NCBI GenBank assembly: GCA_021373255.1
Contig: JAJFTD010000157.1
Location: 1 to 48,741 of the forward strand
Reading direction: 5' to 3'
Length of the DNA stretch: 48,741 nt
Origin: a bacterium
GTDB lineage: Bacteria > Armatimonadota > UBA5829
The notes beneath the pieces are model-generated. The model was not told the origin of the DNA. It was given only the letters and a program-made list of their open reading frames with translations, and ran no database searches. Positions within the stretch are counted from its first letter, which is position 1, and each line of letters opens with the position of its first letter. A program made the translations under genes and the position numbers. Positions 37,998 to 46,685 of this stretch are shown here, piece by piece.

Positions 37998-38969
37998 ATG
38001 TCCAGTGATCATGTCAACCGCCTGAAAGCAATGAGGTGGCAAAAACCTGAGTATATCCCGACCAGTGTCGGTATCTTACCTGCCGCATGGGCTAAGTATC
38101 GTGCTGAGCTTAATGAGATAGTAAAACGACACCCCATCATATTCGGAGATCAGTCCGGCCAGCGCGACTACGATGCAGTCGCGGGAACCTATGTTGAGGG
38201 CACCCATGTAGATGCCTGGGGATGTGTGTGGCACAATGTGCACACTGGCCGCGAAGCAATCGTGAAGGAGCACCCGGTTCCCACCCGTGAGGATGTTCAC
38301 AAGCTCAAAGCACCCGAGCAGGATGCAGGCTTTCCTCATGGATTTATGTACCTGCGCCTGGCTGACCTGCGCGGTTTCGAGGAAGTGATGATCGACTTTG
38401 GCGAAGAAGCACCTGAACTGCAAATGCTCATCGACATTGTCTGTGAATATAATGTTCGCCAGGCAAATATCTTGTCCGCCACGCTCAAGCAGGGTGATGA
38501 CACCCAGATCGTCGGCTTCGGCGATGACCTGGGCACCCAGCACGCGCTCCCGATCAGCCCATTGAAATGGCGCAAGTATCTCAAGCCCTGCTACGCGAAG
38601 ATATATGCGCCCATCAAAGCCAAAAGCGCCGCCATATATATGCACACAGACGGCCACATTCTGGAGATCATCCCGGACTTGGTGGATGTTGGTGTAAATA
38701 TCGTAAATCCGCAGATAAGAGCCAACGGCTTGGATAACCTGGTTGAGGTTTGCAAAGGCAAGGTATGCGTTGATCTTGACCTGGATCGCCAGATGTTCCC
38801 ATTCTGCACTCCATCCGACATCGACGAGCACGTTCATGAAGCCGTAGACAAACTCGGTTCACCCAAAGGTGGCCTGTGGCTCAAGGCTGAAATCAGCGAT
38901 GATATTCCATTGGAAAACATCGAAGCCATATTCTGTGCGCTGGAGAAGTATCGGTTGTATTATAGTTAG
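37998..38969 (+). CDS. URO-D-family protein under AraC-type control
   Basis: A 323-residue protein of the URO-D superfamily, the fourth in the window and the most divergent. It keeps the barrel's closing strands (YMHTDGHILEIIPDLVDVGV, NIVNPQIRANGLDNLVEV, CVDLDLDRQMFPFCTPSDI) and an SPLKWRKYLKPCYAKIY helix, but the N-terminus lacks the RERV...P start of the others, and HemE's RQAGR is missing. A perfect AGGAGG lies five bases before the ATG. It is transcribed alone and divergently from the AraC regulator and followed by a strong hairpin. Substrate unknown; sugar-linked regulation by the cupin regulator suggests a catabolic role. Confidence 0.82.
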   Translation: MSSDHVNRLKAMRWQKPEYIPTSVGILPAAWAKYRAELNEIVKRHPIIFGDQSGQRDYDAVAGTYVEGTHVDAWGCVWHNVHTGREAIVKEHPVPTREDVHKLKAPEQDAGFPHGFMYLRLADLRGFEEVMIDFGEEAPELQMLIDIVCEYNVRQANILSATLKQGDDTQIVGFGDDLGTQHALPISPLKWRKYLKPCYAKIYAPIKAKSAAIYMHTDGHILEIIPDLVDVGVNIVNPQIRANGLDNLVEVCKGKVCVDLDLDRQMFPFCTPSDIDEHVHEAVDKLGSPKGGLWLKAEISDDIPLENIEAIFCALEKYRLYYS

Positions 38970-38978
38970 CAACCTCAA

Positions 38979-39007
38979 GTGGACCCGAAGATCCATTCCG
39001 GGTCCAC
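38979..39007 (+). terminator. Hairpin after the URO-D-family gene
   Basis: GTGGACCCG (38979-38987) pairs perfectly with CGGGTCCAC (38999-39007) around an 11-base loop, nine bases after the stop. There is no T-run, so termination may be factor-assisted. Confidence 0.5.
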
Positions 39008-39059
39008 GTATCAACCCTGTATTCTACCTCATAGCCTCTATTCAAATAGAGTTTTCAGT

Positions 39060-39088
39060 TTGCCTCAGCAGTAAGTCGCTGGTATAAT
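39060..39088 (+). promoter_or_regulatory. Promoter of the GCS2-ligase / decarboxylase / GT2 operon
   Basis: TTGCCT (39060-39065), 17 bases, TATAAT (39083-39088), with TGG before the -10 box giving an extended TGnTATAAT. Only nine bases separate the -10 box from the ATG at 39098, predicting a leader of two or three bases. Confidence 0.7.
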
Positions 39089-39097
39089 TGAACCGCG

Positions 39098-40084
39098 ATG
39101 CCTACTTTTGGAATTGAAGAAGAAGTCTTTATAACGGAGCCGGAAAGGCCCACGTTTGATTCGTTTTATTACCTTGCGCGGCTTTTGGTTAAGAACCCCA
39201 GGTTCTACTACACCCACTCCGCTCACAACTTCGCTCGGGGGAGTGACCTTAAGCAGGGCTGGGTGAGCGGAGTCGAGATCAGCACAGGGGTGCACAGCGA
39301 CATCGACTCGCTGGCCGATGACCTGGAGAAGCGCCGGGCTGAGTTGGCGTCTGTGACCAGTGGGCTGATTGTGCCAATGGGCCACCTCCTCAACTATGAT
39401 ACTCCAACCAATACCTGTGGAATACACATCCACATCGGCGGTATCGAGGACAAGAAACGGGTTTACTCAAACCTTATCCACTTCCTACCCGTGCTGCCGA
39501 TGTTCACTGCAAGCTCACCTATGGCCGTAGAGGAATACTTTGGGCAATCTTACAGGATGCTTAAGTGCTTCGCCACGGGGCCGATTGGACCGGATTGGAC
39601 TGAACGGTTCCAGGATGTGATCCTGTCCAAGCGGCTGGGGACCATCGAACTGCGGGCATGTGACACGTGTTGGGATATGAATCGCATCCGCCACCTGTTG
39701 CGGGCAGTGAATGCAATAGCTGAACTGAACGAAACGCTGGACCCCTGCGTCGATATGTATAACGGTTTGAGGGATGAGATATGCAAGCGCGGGATTATCG
39801 ACGAAACCGCTCATCTAGTAGACGAACTCAGATCGTTGGTGGATTTCCCCGAGGAGATGCTTTCCCATACAGCTTCGGATCAGATCAAGGAAACTTATGA
39901 CAAATACGGCCTGCTGGGCGCTTACAGCGCAATGGACAGCGGTTACCGCAGGGGCGATTTTACACCTAGGTTGGTAGAAAAGCATCAGCGAACAAACGTA
40001 GTAAAGGGAGCGTTGGGGTTTGTAGCGTATTTCGTACCTCGGCTGCCATACTACGCCTGGAAAGGCATAAAAGAACAAGCATGA
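39098..40084 (+). CDS. Glutamate-cysteine ligase family 2 (GCS2/YbdK-like) protein
   Basis: A 328-residue ATP-grasp-unlike carboxylate-amine ligase of the GCS2 type. It starts FGIEEEVFI, the metal and ATP-binding Glu triad of the family, followed by VSGVEISTGVH, NTCGIHIHIGG with its metal-binding His residues, and GTIELRACDTCWDMNRIRHL with the conserved Glu and Arg. Relatives make gamma-glutamylcysteine weakly or unknown amide bonds, so the product is uncertain. It is a little shorter than YbdK (about 370). There is no ribosome site and the promoter lies next to the ATG, so the mRNA is probably leaderless. It overlaps the next gene by four bases (ATGA), so the two are coupled. Confidence 0.85.
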   Translation: MPTFGIEEEVFITEPERPTFDSFYYLARLLVKNPRFYYTHSAHNFARGSDLKQGWVSGVEISTGVHSDIDSLADDLEKRRAELASVTSGLIVPMGHLLNYDTPTNTCGIHIHIGGIEDKKRVYSNLIHFLPVLPMFTASSPMAVEEYFGQSYRMLKCFATGPIGPDWTERFQDVILSKRLGTIELRACDTCWDMNRIRHLLRAVNAIAELNETLDPCVDMYNGLRDEICKRGIIDETAHLVDELRSLVDFPEEMLSHTASDQIKETYDKYGLLGAYSAMDSGYRRGDFTPRLVEKHQRTNVVKGALGFVAYFVPRLPYYAWKGIKEQA

Positions 40085-40809
40085 TTGTTGTTTATGTACT
40101 CATTGCAGTAGCTGCGCTGTGGATCGGCGGATTGGCGTTTCTTCGGAAGGTCTGGTTCTATCGTGACCCCGTGCGGGAGCCGGAGCAGCGAGATGGAGTA
40201 ATTGTCGCCCCAGCGGATGGCAGAGTAGTCTACATTAAACGCGTGGAAAACGGCCATATCTATGCTGAGAAACTTGGCGAGAAGATTCCGCTGCCGGAGA
40301 TCACCGGCTGCGAGTCACTTCAAAAAGACGGTTGGGCCATCGGCATCTATATGTCACCTCTCGATGTCCACTTCAACTATTGCCCATTGCCCGGAACCGT
40401 GGAGCGAATTCACCGCGTGAGCGCCAGGGTTAATCTTCCCATGCTCGACGTTTGGGAGTATATTAAGGTTGTATGGTTGAGGAAGATGGTGGACATGTTC
40501 GCCCGCCGTTATCACCTGGAAAATGAACGCAACACCATATTCCTCGATTGCAACGGGCTCAAGTTGGCAGCGGTGTTGATAGCGGACAAGTTTGTTGCGA
40601 AGATCCGGTGCTATGTGGAAGAGGGCCAAAAGCTGGACTACTCCCAGAAGCTGGGTTTCATAGAGCGTGGAAGCCAGGTGGACTTGGTGATCTTTTCCGA
40701 TGATGTGGAGTTTGAGGTGGAGATTAACCAGCAGGTCTACGGCGGCAAGACTGTCATCGCCAGGTTGGTGGGTGCGCTCAAAGATGATAATATGATCGCC
40801 GCGGGATAA
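40081..40809 (+). CDS. Phosphatidylserine decarboxylase-like membrane protein
   Basis: A 242-residue protein of the phosphatidylserine decarboxylase family. It has one N-terminal transmembrane helix (about 2-22), then FYRDPVREPEQRDGVIVAPADGRVVYI, typical of Psd, the IGIYMSPLDVHFNYCPLPGTV core, and near the end GFIERGSQVDLVIF, equivalent to the Gly-Ser self-cleavage site that makes the pyruvoyl cofactor. The Ser after Gly is kept. A hydrophilic middle (VVWLRKMVDMFARRYHLENERN) is longer than in many Psd proteins. The overlap with the GCS2-type gene and the GT2 gene downstream suggests a shared role at the membrane, maybe in a modified lipid. True Psd versus a related decarboxylase cannot be decided here. 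Confidence 0.85.
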   Translation: MIVVYVLIAVAALWIGGLAFLRKVWFYRDPVREPEQRDGVIVAPADGRVVYIKRVENGHIYAEKLGEKIPLPEITGCESLQKDGWAIGIYMSPLDVHFNYCPLPGTVERIHRVSARVNLPMLDVWEYIKVVWLRKMVDMFARRYHLENERNTIFLDCNGLKLAAVLIADKFVAKIRCYVEEGQKLDYSQKLGFIERGSQVDLVIFSDDVEFEVEINQQVYGGKTVIARLVGALKDDNMIAAG

Positions 40810-40827
40810 GCGAGGGAGGTCGGCGTT

Positions 40828-41262
40828 TTGAAACAGACAGGCTGTCTTGTTATGGTTCTTATACTGGTGTTGGCGGTTGTGGCCTATGACCAGTATCGTA
40901 TTGAGCAGCTCCGAGACGAAGTTCGTGCGATTTCGGGTAAGGTGCATGTGCAGGACCAGGGCAAGTCGAAGGCTGCGGCGAATGGAAATTCCGACCTGGT
41001 AACGGTGCTTGCTGAAGCTGAGCGGCATGCAAAGAACGCTAAAAAGTTAATAGCCAATAAAAAGACGGCTCAGGCGCAGACTGAGATTGATGCGGCATTG
41101 AAACGGCTTCGGTCGGCAAACGTAGTTTCACGCGACATAGTAGGCGATGTAGCCGATACGCTGGGCAGCGCCCGGGACAACGCCATGAGGGTCTTCCAGA
41201 AGACTTGGAATGATATATCCGAAGAGGCCAGACCGGCCAAACAAGATATAGATAAGAGGTAA
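40828..41262 (+). CDS. Membrane-anchored coiled-coil-like protein of unknown function
   Basis: A 144-residue protein: a transmembrane helix near the N-terminus (LVMVLILVLAVVAYDQY), then a long helical, charged region (LAEAERHAKNAKKLIANKKTAQAQTEIDAALKRL...RDNAMRVFQK) that probably forms a coiled coil. I know no family for it. The start is TTG, eight bases after GGGAGG, 18 bases after the decarboxylase stop. A six-bp hairpin (CCGGAG-GACG-CTCCGG, 41265-41280) follows before the GT2 gene. It may scaffold the neighbouring membrane enzymes. Confidence 0.7.
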   Translation: MKQTGCLVMVLILVLAVVAYDQYRIEQLRDEVRAISGKVHVQDQGKSKAAANGNSDLVTVLAEAERHAKNAKKLIANKKTAQAQTEIDAALKRLRSANVVSRDIVGDVADTLGSARDNAMRVFQKTWNDISEEARPAKQDIDKR

Positions 41263-41295
41263 CGCCGGAGGACGCTCCGGTTAGGGATAACAGCA

Positions 41296-41943
41296 ATGAA
41301 AGTAGCCGCGATAGTGCCGGCATATAATGAAAGAGACAGGATATCGACCGTCCTCGTCGCTATTAAAGATGCTCAGATCGTGGATGAGATTGTCGTCGTC
41401 TGTGACGGTTCCACTGACGGCACCTATGAGCTTGTTTCCAATGATCCCGAACTTAACGTGGTGAAACTTGACCCCAACAGGGGCAAGGGCGGAGCGATGC
41501 GCGCGGGAGCCGAGCATACCGATGCCGATGTGATTTTATTCCTTGATGCAGACCTGATCGGCATGGATGGTGATAAGGTGGACGCGATATTGAAGCCCGT
41601 AGCCGAAGGCGACGCGGACATGTCCATTGGAATCTTCAAAGACGGCCGCGGCGCCACCGATCTCGCGCAGTTCCTGACTCCATACATATCCGGCCAGCGC
41701 GCAATGCGGCGAGATGTGTTCCTTGAAATCCCCAACCTGGATGGCGTCCGCTCCGGCGTTGAAACTGCTATCACAAAATACTTCCGCGCTCACCGTATGA
41801 AAGTCAGCCGGGTAGCGTTGTCGGGCTGCACGCACTGCATGAAAGAAGAGAAGCTGGGAATCGCACGAGGCTTCGCCGCCCGCGTGCGAATGTACCTCGA
41901 TATCGGCAAAATTTTACTGGATGGACATGAGTTCAGGAAATAA
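41296..41943 (+). CDS. Glycosyltransferase family 2
   Basis: A 215-residue inverting GT2 enzyme that transfers a sugar from a nucleotide-sugar. It starts VAAIVPAYNERDRISTVLVA, has VVVCDGSTDGTYELV, the KLDPNRGKGGAMRAGAEHT loop and the metal-binding DADLIG (a DxD-like site), then GQRAMRRDVFLEI, as in the polyprenyl-phosphate sugar transferase branch. It has no transmembrane segment. AGGGA lies about nine bases before the ATG. It is the last gene of the operon with the decarboxylase-like protein; acceptor and sugar are unknown. The operon ends at a bidirectional terminator. Confidence 0.88.
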   Translation: MKVAAIVPAYNERDRISTVLVAIKDAQIVDEIVVVCDGSTDGTYELVSNDPELNVVKLDPNRGKGGAMRAGAEHTDADVILFLDADLIGMDGDKVDAILKPVAEGDADMSIGIFKDGRGATDLAQFLTPYISGQRAMRRDVFLEIPNLDGVRSGVETAITKYFRAHRMKVSRVALSGCTHCMKEEKLGIARGFAARVRMYLDIGKILLDGHEFRK

Positions 41944-42025
41944 ACTGTCACATTCGGCGCTATTCTCTTCCCAGTCTTCGCAAGAGCCTGTCAAGCGGCT
42001 ATGATCATAAACTCAAATTACAGAA

Positions 42026-42054
42026 AATGGCCCGGGGCAGTGCCCCAGGCCATT
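42026..42054. terminator. Bidirectional terminator between the GT2 gene and the prepilin-like gene
   Basis: AATGGCC (42026-42032) with GGCCATT (42048-42054) and GGGG/CCCC inside, one C-A mismatch. On the minus strand it is followed by TTCTGTAATTTG, better than on the plus strand. Confidence 0.65.
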
Positions 42055-42120
42055 GTTATATTCGCTCCAGCAAAGATTTATATGGAGATTTAGACTTGGT
42101 AAAGCATATTGTTTGGGTTA

Positions 42121-42927
42121 TCAGTCAAGGTCATGTGAGCTAGGCTTGAATGGTATGCCCCAAGCCACTCCACCATAAGTATGCCTGAGGTCATGCGGAT
42201 CAATCATTTTTACTCCCTCTGTGCTCTCTATATGGAGAGCACTATCGGCAGTCTTTGTCGCAGTATGCCCATCGGCAAAGAGCAAGTCCCATTTGGTGCT
42301 GCCGATCCAGCCATAGCCCGGATAGCTTCTTTCCACCCTGGCATCTTTCCTTGCATCGTGGAACGGTATAGTTTCGTGGATCAAGAACAACTTGGAAGGT
42401 TTAGCTATTCCGCTGATAGAGATTGGCTTGGCATTTAACCCCAGGAATGGTCTGTAGTGATATGATGTAAATCGCTGCGAAATTGCATAACCGGCACTCA
42501 CACTGCCTCTGGCAACGAGTTTGACATCCTTATCGCCGGGGCACGCGAAGACGGCTCCATTCTTAACGTATGGAGTAAGCTGTGCGCGGTAGCTATTCTT
42601 CATTATCCAATCCAGCGTTGCTTGATTCCAGGGATATGTATGACCCGTATAAGTTTCCCAGGAAAAAACCGCTTTTGGGCTATCCCACGAAGGATCATAC
42701 GGAGGAATGTGCGGGAGTGCGCCATCCCAACTGTCTGCATACATATTGAATGCCAGGCCGATCTGCTTCATGTTACTTGCGCACTGAGTTCGCTGTGCGG
42801 AGACTTTCGCCGTGAGAAACACCGGGAAGAGAATAGCCGCCAGAATGGCTATGATAGCAATAACCACAAGCAGTTCAATTAGCGTAAAACCACTGCTCCG
42901 CTTATAAAGACTTGATCTAGCAAACAT
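42121..42927 (-). CDS. Prepilin-like protein, DUF1559-type, second copy
   Basis: About 268 residues, with the leader [20 protein letters not shown], a prepilin-peptidase site. The body follows the same scheme as the copy at 16854-17627 ([33 protein letters not shown]), and ends with [13 protein letters not shown]. The DG is present, but the His ten residues upstream of the canonical H-X9-DG motif is missing. I chose ATG 42927 because GAGGTGG lies just before it; the GTG at 42936 is part of that site. The role is unknown. It stands alone between terminators. Confidence 0.87.
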   Translation of the reverse strand: MFARSSLYKRSSGFTLIELLVVIAIIAILAAILFPVFLTAKVSAQRTQCASNMKQIGLAFNMYADSWDGALPHIPPYDPSWDSPKAVFSWETYTGHTYPWNQATLDWIMKNSYRAQLTPYVKNGAVFACPGDKDVKLVARGSVSAGYAISQRFTSYHYRPFLGLNAKPISISGIAKPSKLFLIHETIPFHDARKDARVERSYPGYGWIGSTKWDLLFADGHTATKTADSALHIESTEGVKMIDPHDLRHTYGGVAWGIPFKPSSHDLD

Positions 42928-42998
42928 TGGAACCACCTCTTTTGATAATGATTCTTTTAACTCTTACGACAAACACCCTTATGACTGTCTGCCATTGC

Positions 42999-43025
42999 TT
43001 TATAGCATTAACTTCCCAGTTGCAA
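42999..43025 (-). promoter_or_regulatory. Weak candidate promoter of the second prepilin-like gene
   Basis: TTGCAA (43025-43020), 15 bases, TATAAA (43004-42999) on the minus strand, about 72 bases before the ATG. The spacer is short. The remaining 42928-43146 stretch is AT-rich with no gene I can see; an eight-T run lies around 43110. Confidence 0.35.
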
Positions 43026-43146
43026 CAGCAGTGTGCATGTAGTCATGTCCACTGCAGTATACTACATAATATCGGATTTGTGGCAAGATTCCCTATACTA
43101 AAATAAATTTTTTTTCGTGCACTCCAAGCTGCACACTCAAAACAGA

Positions 43147-43174
43147 AATGGGGTAGGCTCACGCCCACCCCATT
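43147..43174 (-). terminator. Terminator after the cysteine desulfurase gene
   Basis: AATGGGGT (43147-43154) pairs with ACCCCATT (43167-43174) with GGC/GCC inside and a four-base loop. On the minus strand TTCTGTTTTGAG follows, a Rho-independent pattern. Confidence 0.75.
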
Positions 43175-43189
43175 ATTATATACTTCGGC

Positions 43190-44374
43190 CTATTCCCGCT
43201 CGCATTCCGCACCGGTCATGTAGATCGGTGACATCTCTCGCAAGCGCTGGACTATCCCCGGCAGGGTGTCTAAAACCTTGGCTATCTGAGCCTCAGTGTT
43301 TTCTTTGCCCAATGTCATACGCAGAGAGCCGTGCGCCTGTTCGTGCTTCATGCCCAAGGCCATCAGCACGTGCGACGGATCAAGCGAGCCGGATGTGCAC
43401 GCAGAACCCGACGATACGCAAATGCCGTTCATGTCCATCAGCAGGATCATAGACTCGCCCTCTACGCCTGTGAATGAGAAGTTGGTGTTGTTCGGTATCC
43501 GCTTCACGCGGTCGCCGTTGAGCTTAACATCCTTTATGCGTGATTCTATACCCTCAATAAGCATACCCCTGAGTTTGAGAGTATGTTCGGACTCCTCAGG
43601 CATACGCACCTTCGCCAATTCGGCAGCCTTGCCCAAGCCAACTATGCCCGGCACATTATGCGTGCCCGCGCGCTTGTTGTTCTCTTGTCCACCACCGCGC
43701 ATGAACCTTTCCACGCGAGCGCCCTTGCGGATATACATTGCACCGATACCCTTGGGGCCATAGAGCTTGTGCGCAGAAATAGCCAGGGAATCGATGTTCA
43801 TTGCGTCCACATCAACAGGTATATGCCCAATGGTCTGCACGGTATCTGAGTGGAAGTGAATGCCTTTCTCTCTGCACAGCTTCCCAATCTCTTCGACCGG
43901 CTCAATCGTGCCGATCTCATTGTTCGCATGCATTATGGTAACAAGTATGGTCTGGTCGGTGATCGCCGATTTGAGTTCATCAACGTCCACAAACCCGTTC
44001 TCATCCACTCCGAGATATGTAACCGAGTAACCCTGTTTCTCCAGGGCATGACAAGACTCAAGTACCGCGTGATGCTCAATCTTGCTCGTGATGATATGCT
44101 TGCCTTTGTTGGCTTTTGCCGATGCCACTCCAAAGATGGCCCAGTTGTCACTTTCGGTGCCACCCGATGTAAAGTAGACCTCTTCAGGTTTAGCACCAAT
44201 AAGCGCGGCCACGTTTTCACGGGCCACTTCCACAGCCTCTCTCGCTTCGCGTCCGATAGAATAAAGGGTCGATGCGCTGCCGAATTTGTCCTTAAGGAAC
44301 GGCAGCATGGCTTCGAGGACTCCATCGTCCACGGGGGTAGTGGCTGCGTTGTCCAGGTATATAATATCGCCCAT
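43190..44374 (-). CDS. Cysteine desulfurase, NifS/IscS type
   Basis: A 394-residue PLP enzyme that takes sulfur from cysteine for Fe-S cluster or thiolation pathways. It starts IYLDNAATTPVDDGVLEAML; the cofactor-binding Lys203 is in SAHKLYGPKG and the persulfide Cys326 in SSGSACTSGS, both near the E. coli IscS positions (206 and 328). YFTSGGTESDN and THNVPGIVGLGKAAEL are also family motifs. GGAGGAGG lies five bases before ATG 44374; the longer reading to 44422 has no ribosome site. No IscU, SufE or thiI-type partner is adjacent, so its sulfur acceptor is not shown here. The gene has its own terminator. Confidence 0.94.
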   Translation of the reverse strand: MGDIIYLDNAATTPVDDGVLEAMLPFLKDKFGSASTLYSIGREAREAVEVARENVAALIGAKPEEVYFTSGGTESDNWAIFGVASAKANKGKHIITSKIEHHAVLESCHALEKQGYSVTYLGVDENGFVDVDELKSAITDQTILVTIMHANNEIGTIEPVEEIGKLCREKGIHFHSDTVQTIGHIPVDVDAMNIDSLAISAHKLYGPKGIGAMYIRKGARVERFMRGGGQENNKRAGTHNVPGIVGLGKAAELAKVRMPEESEHTLKLRGMLIEGIESRIKDVKLNGDRVKRIPNNTNFSFTGVEGESMILLMDMNGICVSSGSACTSGSLDPSHVLMALGMKHEQAHGSLRMTLGKENTEAQIAKVLDTLPGIVQRLREMSPIYMTGAECERE

Positions 44375-44551
44375 AATAACCTCCTCCGTGGGCCTCATTA
44401 ATTCTATTTTGCGCCTCACCACTATTCATTGTCAAGGAAACATTCGGACTCACTTCGCGTGAGCTCGCCATAACTGCAACCATTCACGGGTACATTTACC
44501 CTAATCTGTATAATCGTGGGTCAACAATCGACCCAAGGGGGGATCAGGCTT

Positions 44552-44830
44552 ATGGTACCGGAAGTAAAAAAATGCACAGTGACTCAGTGTTTCTTTAACC
44601 GAGATAGCGAATGTTTTGCCAGGGGGATTTTGGTTGGCAGTGACGAGCCGGTATGCGAAACGTTCGCGGAATCCAGCCAGCACACCAGGCACATCGGCCA
44701 GGCTGAAGTGGGCGCATGCCACGTAACGAAGTGTGAGTACAATCAGAGTATGAGCTGCCATGCGTGCGGGGATATAGAAGTAAAGTTCCAGAACAACCAG
44801 GCGTGGTGCGATACATACGAGCCCAGGTAG
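44552..44830 (+). CDS. DUF1540-type cysteine-rich small protein
   Basis: A 92-residue protein of two DUF1540-like modules: VKKCTVTQCFFNRDSECFARGI and ACHVTKCEYNQSMSCHACGD, each with the C-x4-C-x6-C pattern that ends at a lone Cys (VCETF; WCDTY). The family is unknown in function but looks like a small metal-binding protein. ATG 44552 has a GGGGGG about nine bases upstream; an upstream ATG at 44516 lacks a site. TATAAT at 44509-44514 could be its -10 box, with a poor -35. It converges on the SIS-domain gene. Confidence 0.8.
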   Translation: MVPEVKKCTVTQCFFNRDSECFARGILVGSDEPVCETFAESSQHTRHIGQAEVGACHVTKCEYNQSMSCHACGDIEVKFQNNQAWCDTYEPR

Positions 44831-44852
44831 CGGCAAAACAAAAGTGATCAAG

Positions 44853-44884
44853 CATCGGCCGCCAGTCCGCTCCGGCGGCCGATG
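44853..44884. terminator. Bidirectional terminator between the DUF1540 and SIS-domain genes
   Basis: CATCGGCCGCC (44853-44863) and GGCGGCCGATG (44874-44884) pair perfectly over 11 bp. On the minus strand CTTGATCACTTTTGTTTTG follows. Confidence 0.7.
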
Positions 44885-44886
44885 GC

Positions 44887-46677
44887 TCACATACTGCGGA
44901 GCATGGCTTCTGCTTCTTCGTTACCTACCCCATGCCTGGCACGCATCACCGCCATTCCGACTACAGGCGGGTAGGCTTTATCAGACTTCATACGCGGCTC
45001 CACATATTCGACCACCTCAAAGAGCAGTTGGCACGCGTCCTCATAAGCAAGGCCGGTGAGGCGGGATATGTAGCGAGTGGCACGGTCGATTAGTTTGAGG
45101 TTGGACGCAACCACATAGATCATGTAATTGCCCATAACCCGGCCAAGCCTGACCATGATGCAGGTCGAAAGGGCGTTCATGAGCATCTTGATGCCGATCC
45201 TCGCGATGCCATTCAGGAGATATGCAGTCTTAGGGATCGACAGGTGGACAGATTGAATACCGGAAGACAACGCGATTGGTGATTCCTCAGTTCCGACAGT
45301 TATCAATCCGGCAGCGGCCCCCGCATCACGCGCAGCGGCAAGATAAGAAGACACCTCGGCAGCCTCACGTGTGTATGCGACACCTATAGCGCCATCTCTG
45401 GAACTCAACGGCCTGTAATCCAACCCATCGAGCCCGATCTTGAACCTGTGTATTTCCCCGAGGGAGATGCGTTTGATCACTTCGTAGCGGCTCCGAGCAT
45501 CGTCATCGCCAACCATTGTGCGAACCTGACATTCGTCCCACTCTACCGGCTTGGGCTTACGCTTCAACAGCCGTTCCCAGGCCTGCTCCGTGCTCGGATA
45601 TGGCAAGAATAAAAACGCCCAGGACTGCGCCGCGCCGGGGTCATCGAACTTACTGAAAGGCGGAATGCAGAATGTAGGCGAACGCTCGGTGGTATCCGTG
45701 AGGACATCTACCCCGAGGTCATCGGCAAAGTAGTTGATCAAGCCGCCACGCCTGTAAATCGACTCCTCCATCTCCACCAGCCCAGCCAGTCGATCAAGGA
45801 GAGCTTTAGAGCGAAGGCTTTGGTGCATCCGCTCCAGATCTTTGAGGAACTTGTTCGGAATGCTGGAAATTTCCGCGTCACTTTCGGAGTTGGTGGAATT
45901 GAGAACTTTTCGCAGGGCCATTTCCATAATCGTGATAAGCACACAGAACTGTATGCTGGTGGCCTGCATTCGCGTCGAGCCGGTGATGGCCATTGGGCCT
46001 GTTGTAAGATTGATCTTCTCTATGCGAGGCTCATCGATGACTTCGCGGGAACGCGTCACGCGCTCGCAAAGGATGTCATCGGGGTTGTTGTAGACAAAGT
46101 AGACTTTAGCGCCATTTTCCAACGCTTTCCAGGCGGTGCCGATCACCCACGATGTTTCTCCACCCTCGGTGATCGCGAAAACTACATCGCCGGGCCCGAC
46201 TCCGGCATCCTCAATCTGCCTTTTGCCAAACTCGGTAATGTCCTCGAAACCCTCCACGGATTTGATCAGGGCAAAGTCACCACCCGCCATCAGGCTTACT
46301 GTGCGATTTTCCATTTCAAGAGAAGGCGAACCTGAACGCTGCCAGAAGTCCCGCCAGATGGAATCCAACAGTATGCTGAGCCTACCTGTGGCTCCACAGC
46401 CTGTAAAGAAGACTCTGCCACCCGCGAGGATGCACTCGGCCACCCTCCGAGAAATATCATTCGACCTTTCGCTCTGGACCCACTCCCGGTACGTCTCCAC
46501 CACATCACCATCGACCTGAAAAAGCAGGTCCAGTGCCGCAGAAGTGTCACGCGCGGCGACATCGCTGAGGTCAGAAGTGAGGGGGTGGGAAGATTCGGTG
46601 ACGAGGTCTCCCAACCGGAACTGATCACATATCCGGAGGAAGTTTTCCGCACGCTTGCGTGCAGTTTCGGCTTTCAT
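44887..46677 (-). CDS. MurQ/GKRP-like double SIS-domain protein
   Basis: A 596-residue protein related to N-acetylmuramic acid 6-phosphate etherase (MurQ) and glucokinase regulatory protein, both sugar-phosphate binders. The first SIS domain (about 60-290) has FFTGCGATGRLSILLDS, AITEGGETSWVIGTA and TTGPMAITGSTRMQATS. The second (about 330-590) has SKFDDPGAAQSWAF and YTREAAEVSSYLAAARDAGA, and ends with the MurQ tail MNALSTCIMVRLGRVMGNYMIYVVASNLKLIDRATRYI. In MurQ that tail follows the STRM helix directly; here about 200 residues lie between. GKRP also has two SIS domains. The gene is 8 bases after cdsA, with AGGA before the ATG. Whether it cleaves MurNAc-6-P ethers is not shown by sequence. 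Confidence 0.82.
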   Translation of the reverse strand: MKAETARKRAENFLRICDQFRLGDLVTESSHPLTSDLSDVAARDTSAALDLLFQVDGDVVETYREWVQSERSNDISRRVAECILAGGRVFFTGCGATGRLSILLDSIWRDFWQRSGSPSLEMENRTVSLMAGGDFALIKSVEGFEDITEFGKRQIEDAGVGPGDVVFAITEGGETSWVIGTAWKALENGAKVYFVYNNPDDILCERVTRSREVIDEPRIEKINLTTGPMAITGSTRMQATSIQFCVLITIMEMALRKVLNSTNSESDAEISSIPNKFLKDLERMHQSLRSKALLDRLAGLVEMEESIYRRGGLINYFADDLGVDVLTDTTERSPTFCIPPFSKFDDPGAAQSWAFLFLPYPSTEQAWERLLKRKPKPVEWDECQVRTMVGDDDARSRYEVIKRISLGEIHRFKIGLDGLDYRPLSSRDGAIGVAYTREAAEVSSYLAAARDAGAAAGLITVGTEESPIALSSGIQSVHLSIPKTAYLLNGIARIGIKMLMNALSTCIMVRLGRVMGNYMIYVVASNLKLIDRATRYISRLTGLAYEDACQLLFEVVEYVEPRMKSDKAYPPVVGMAVMRARHGVGNEEAEAMLRSM

Positions 46678-46685
46678 GTTACTTC

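Noticed and set aside
38076-38837. A 253-codon minus-strand reading frame inside the fourth URO-D gene
   Set aside because: Antisense to a gene with a perfect ribosome site and family motifs.
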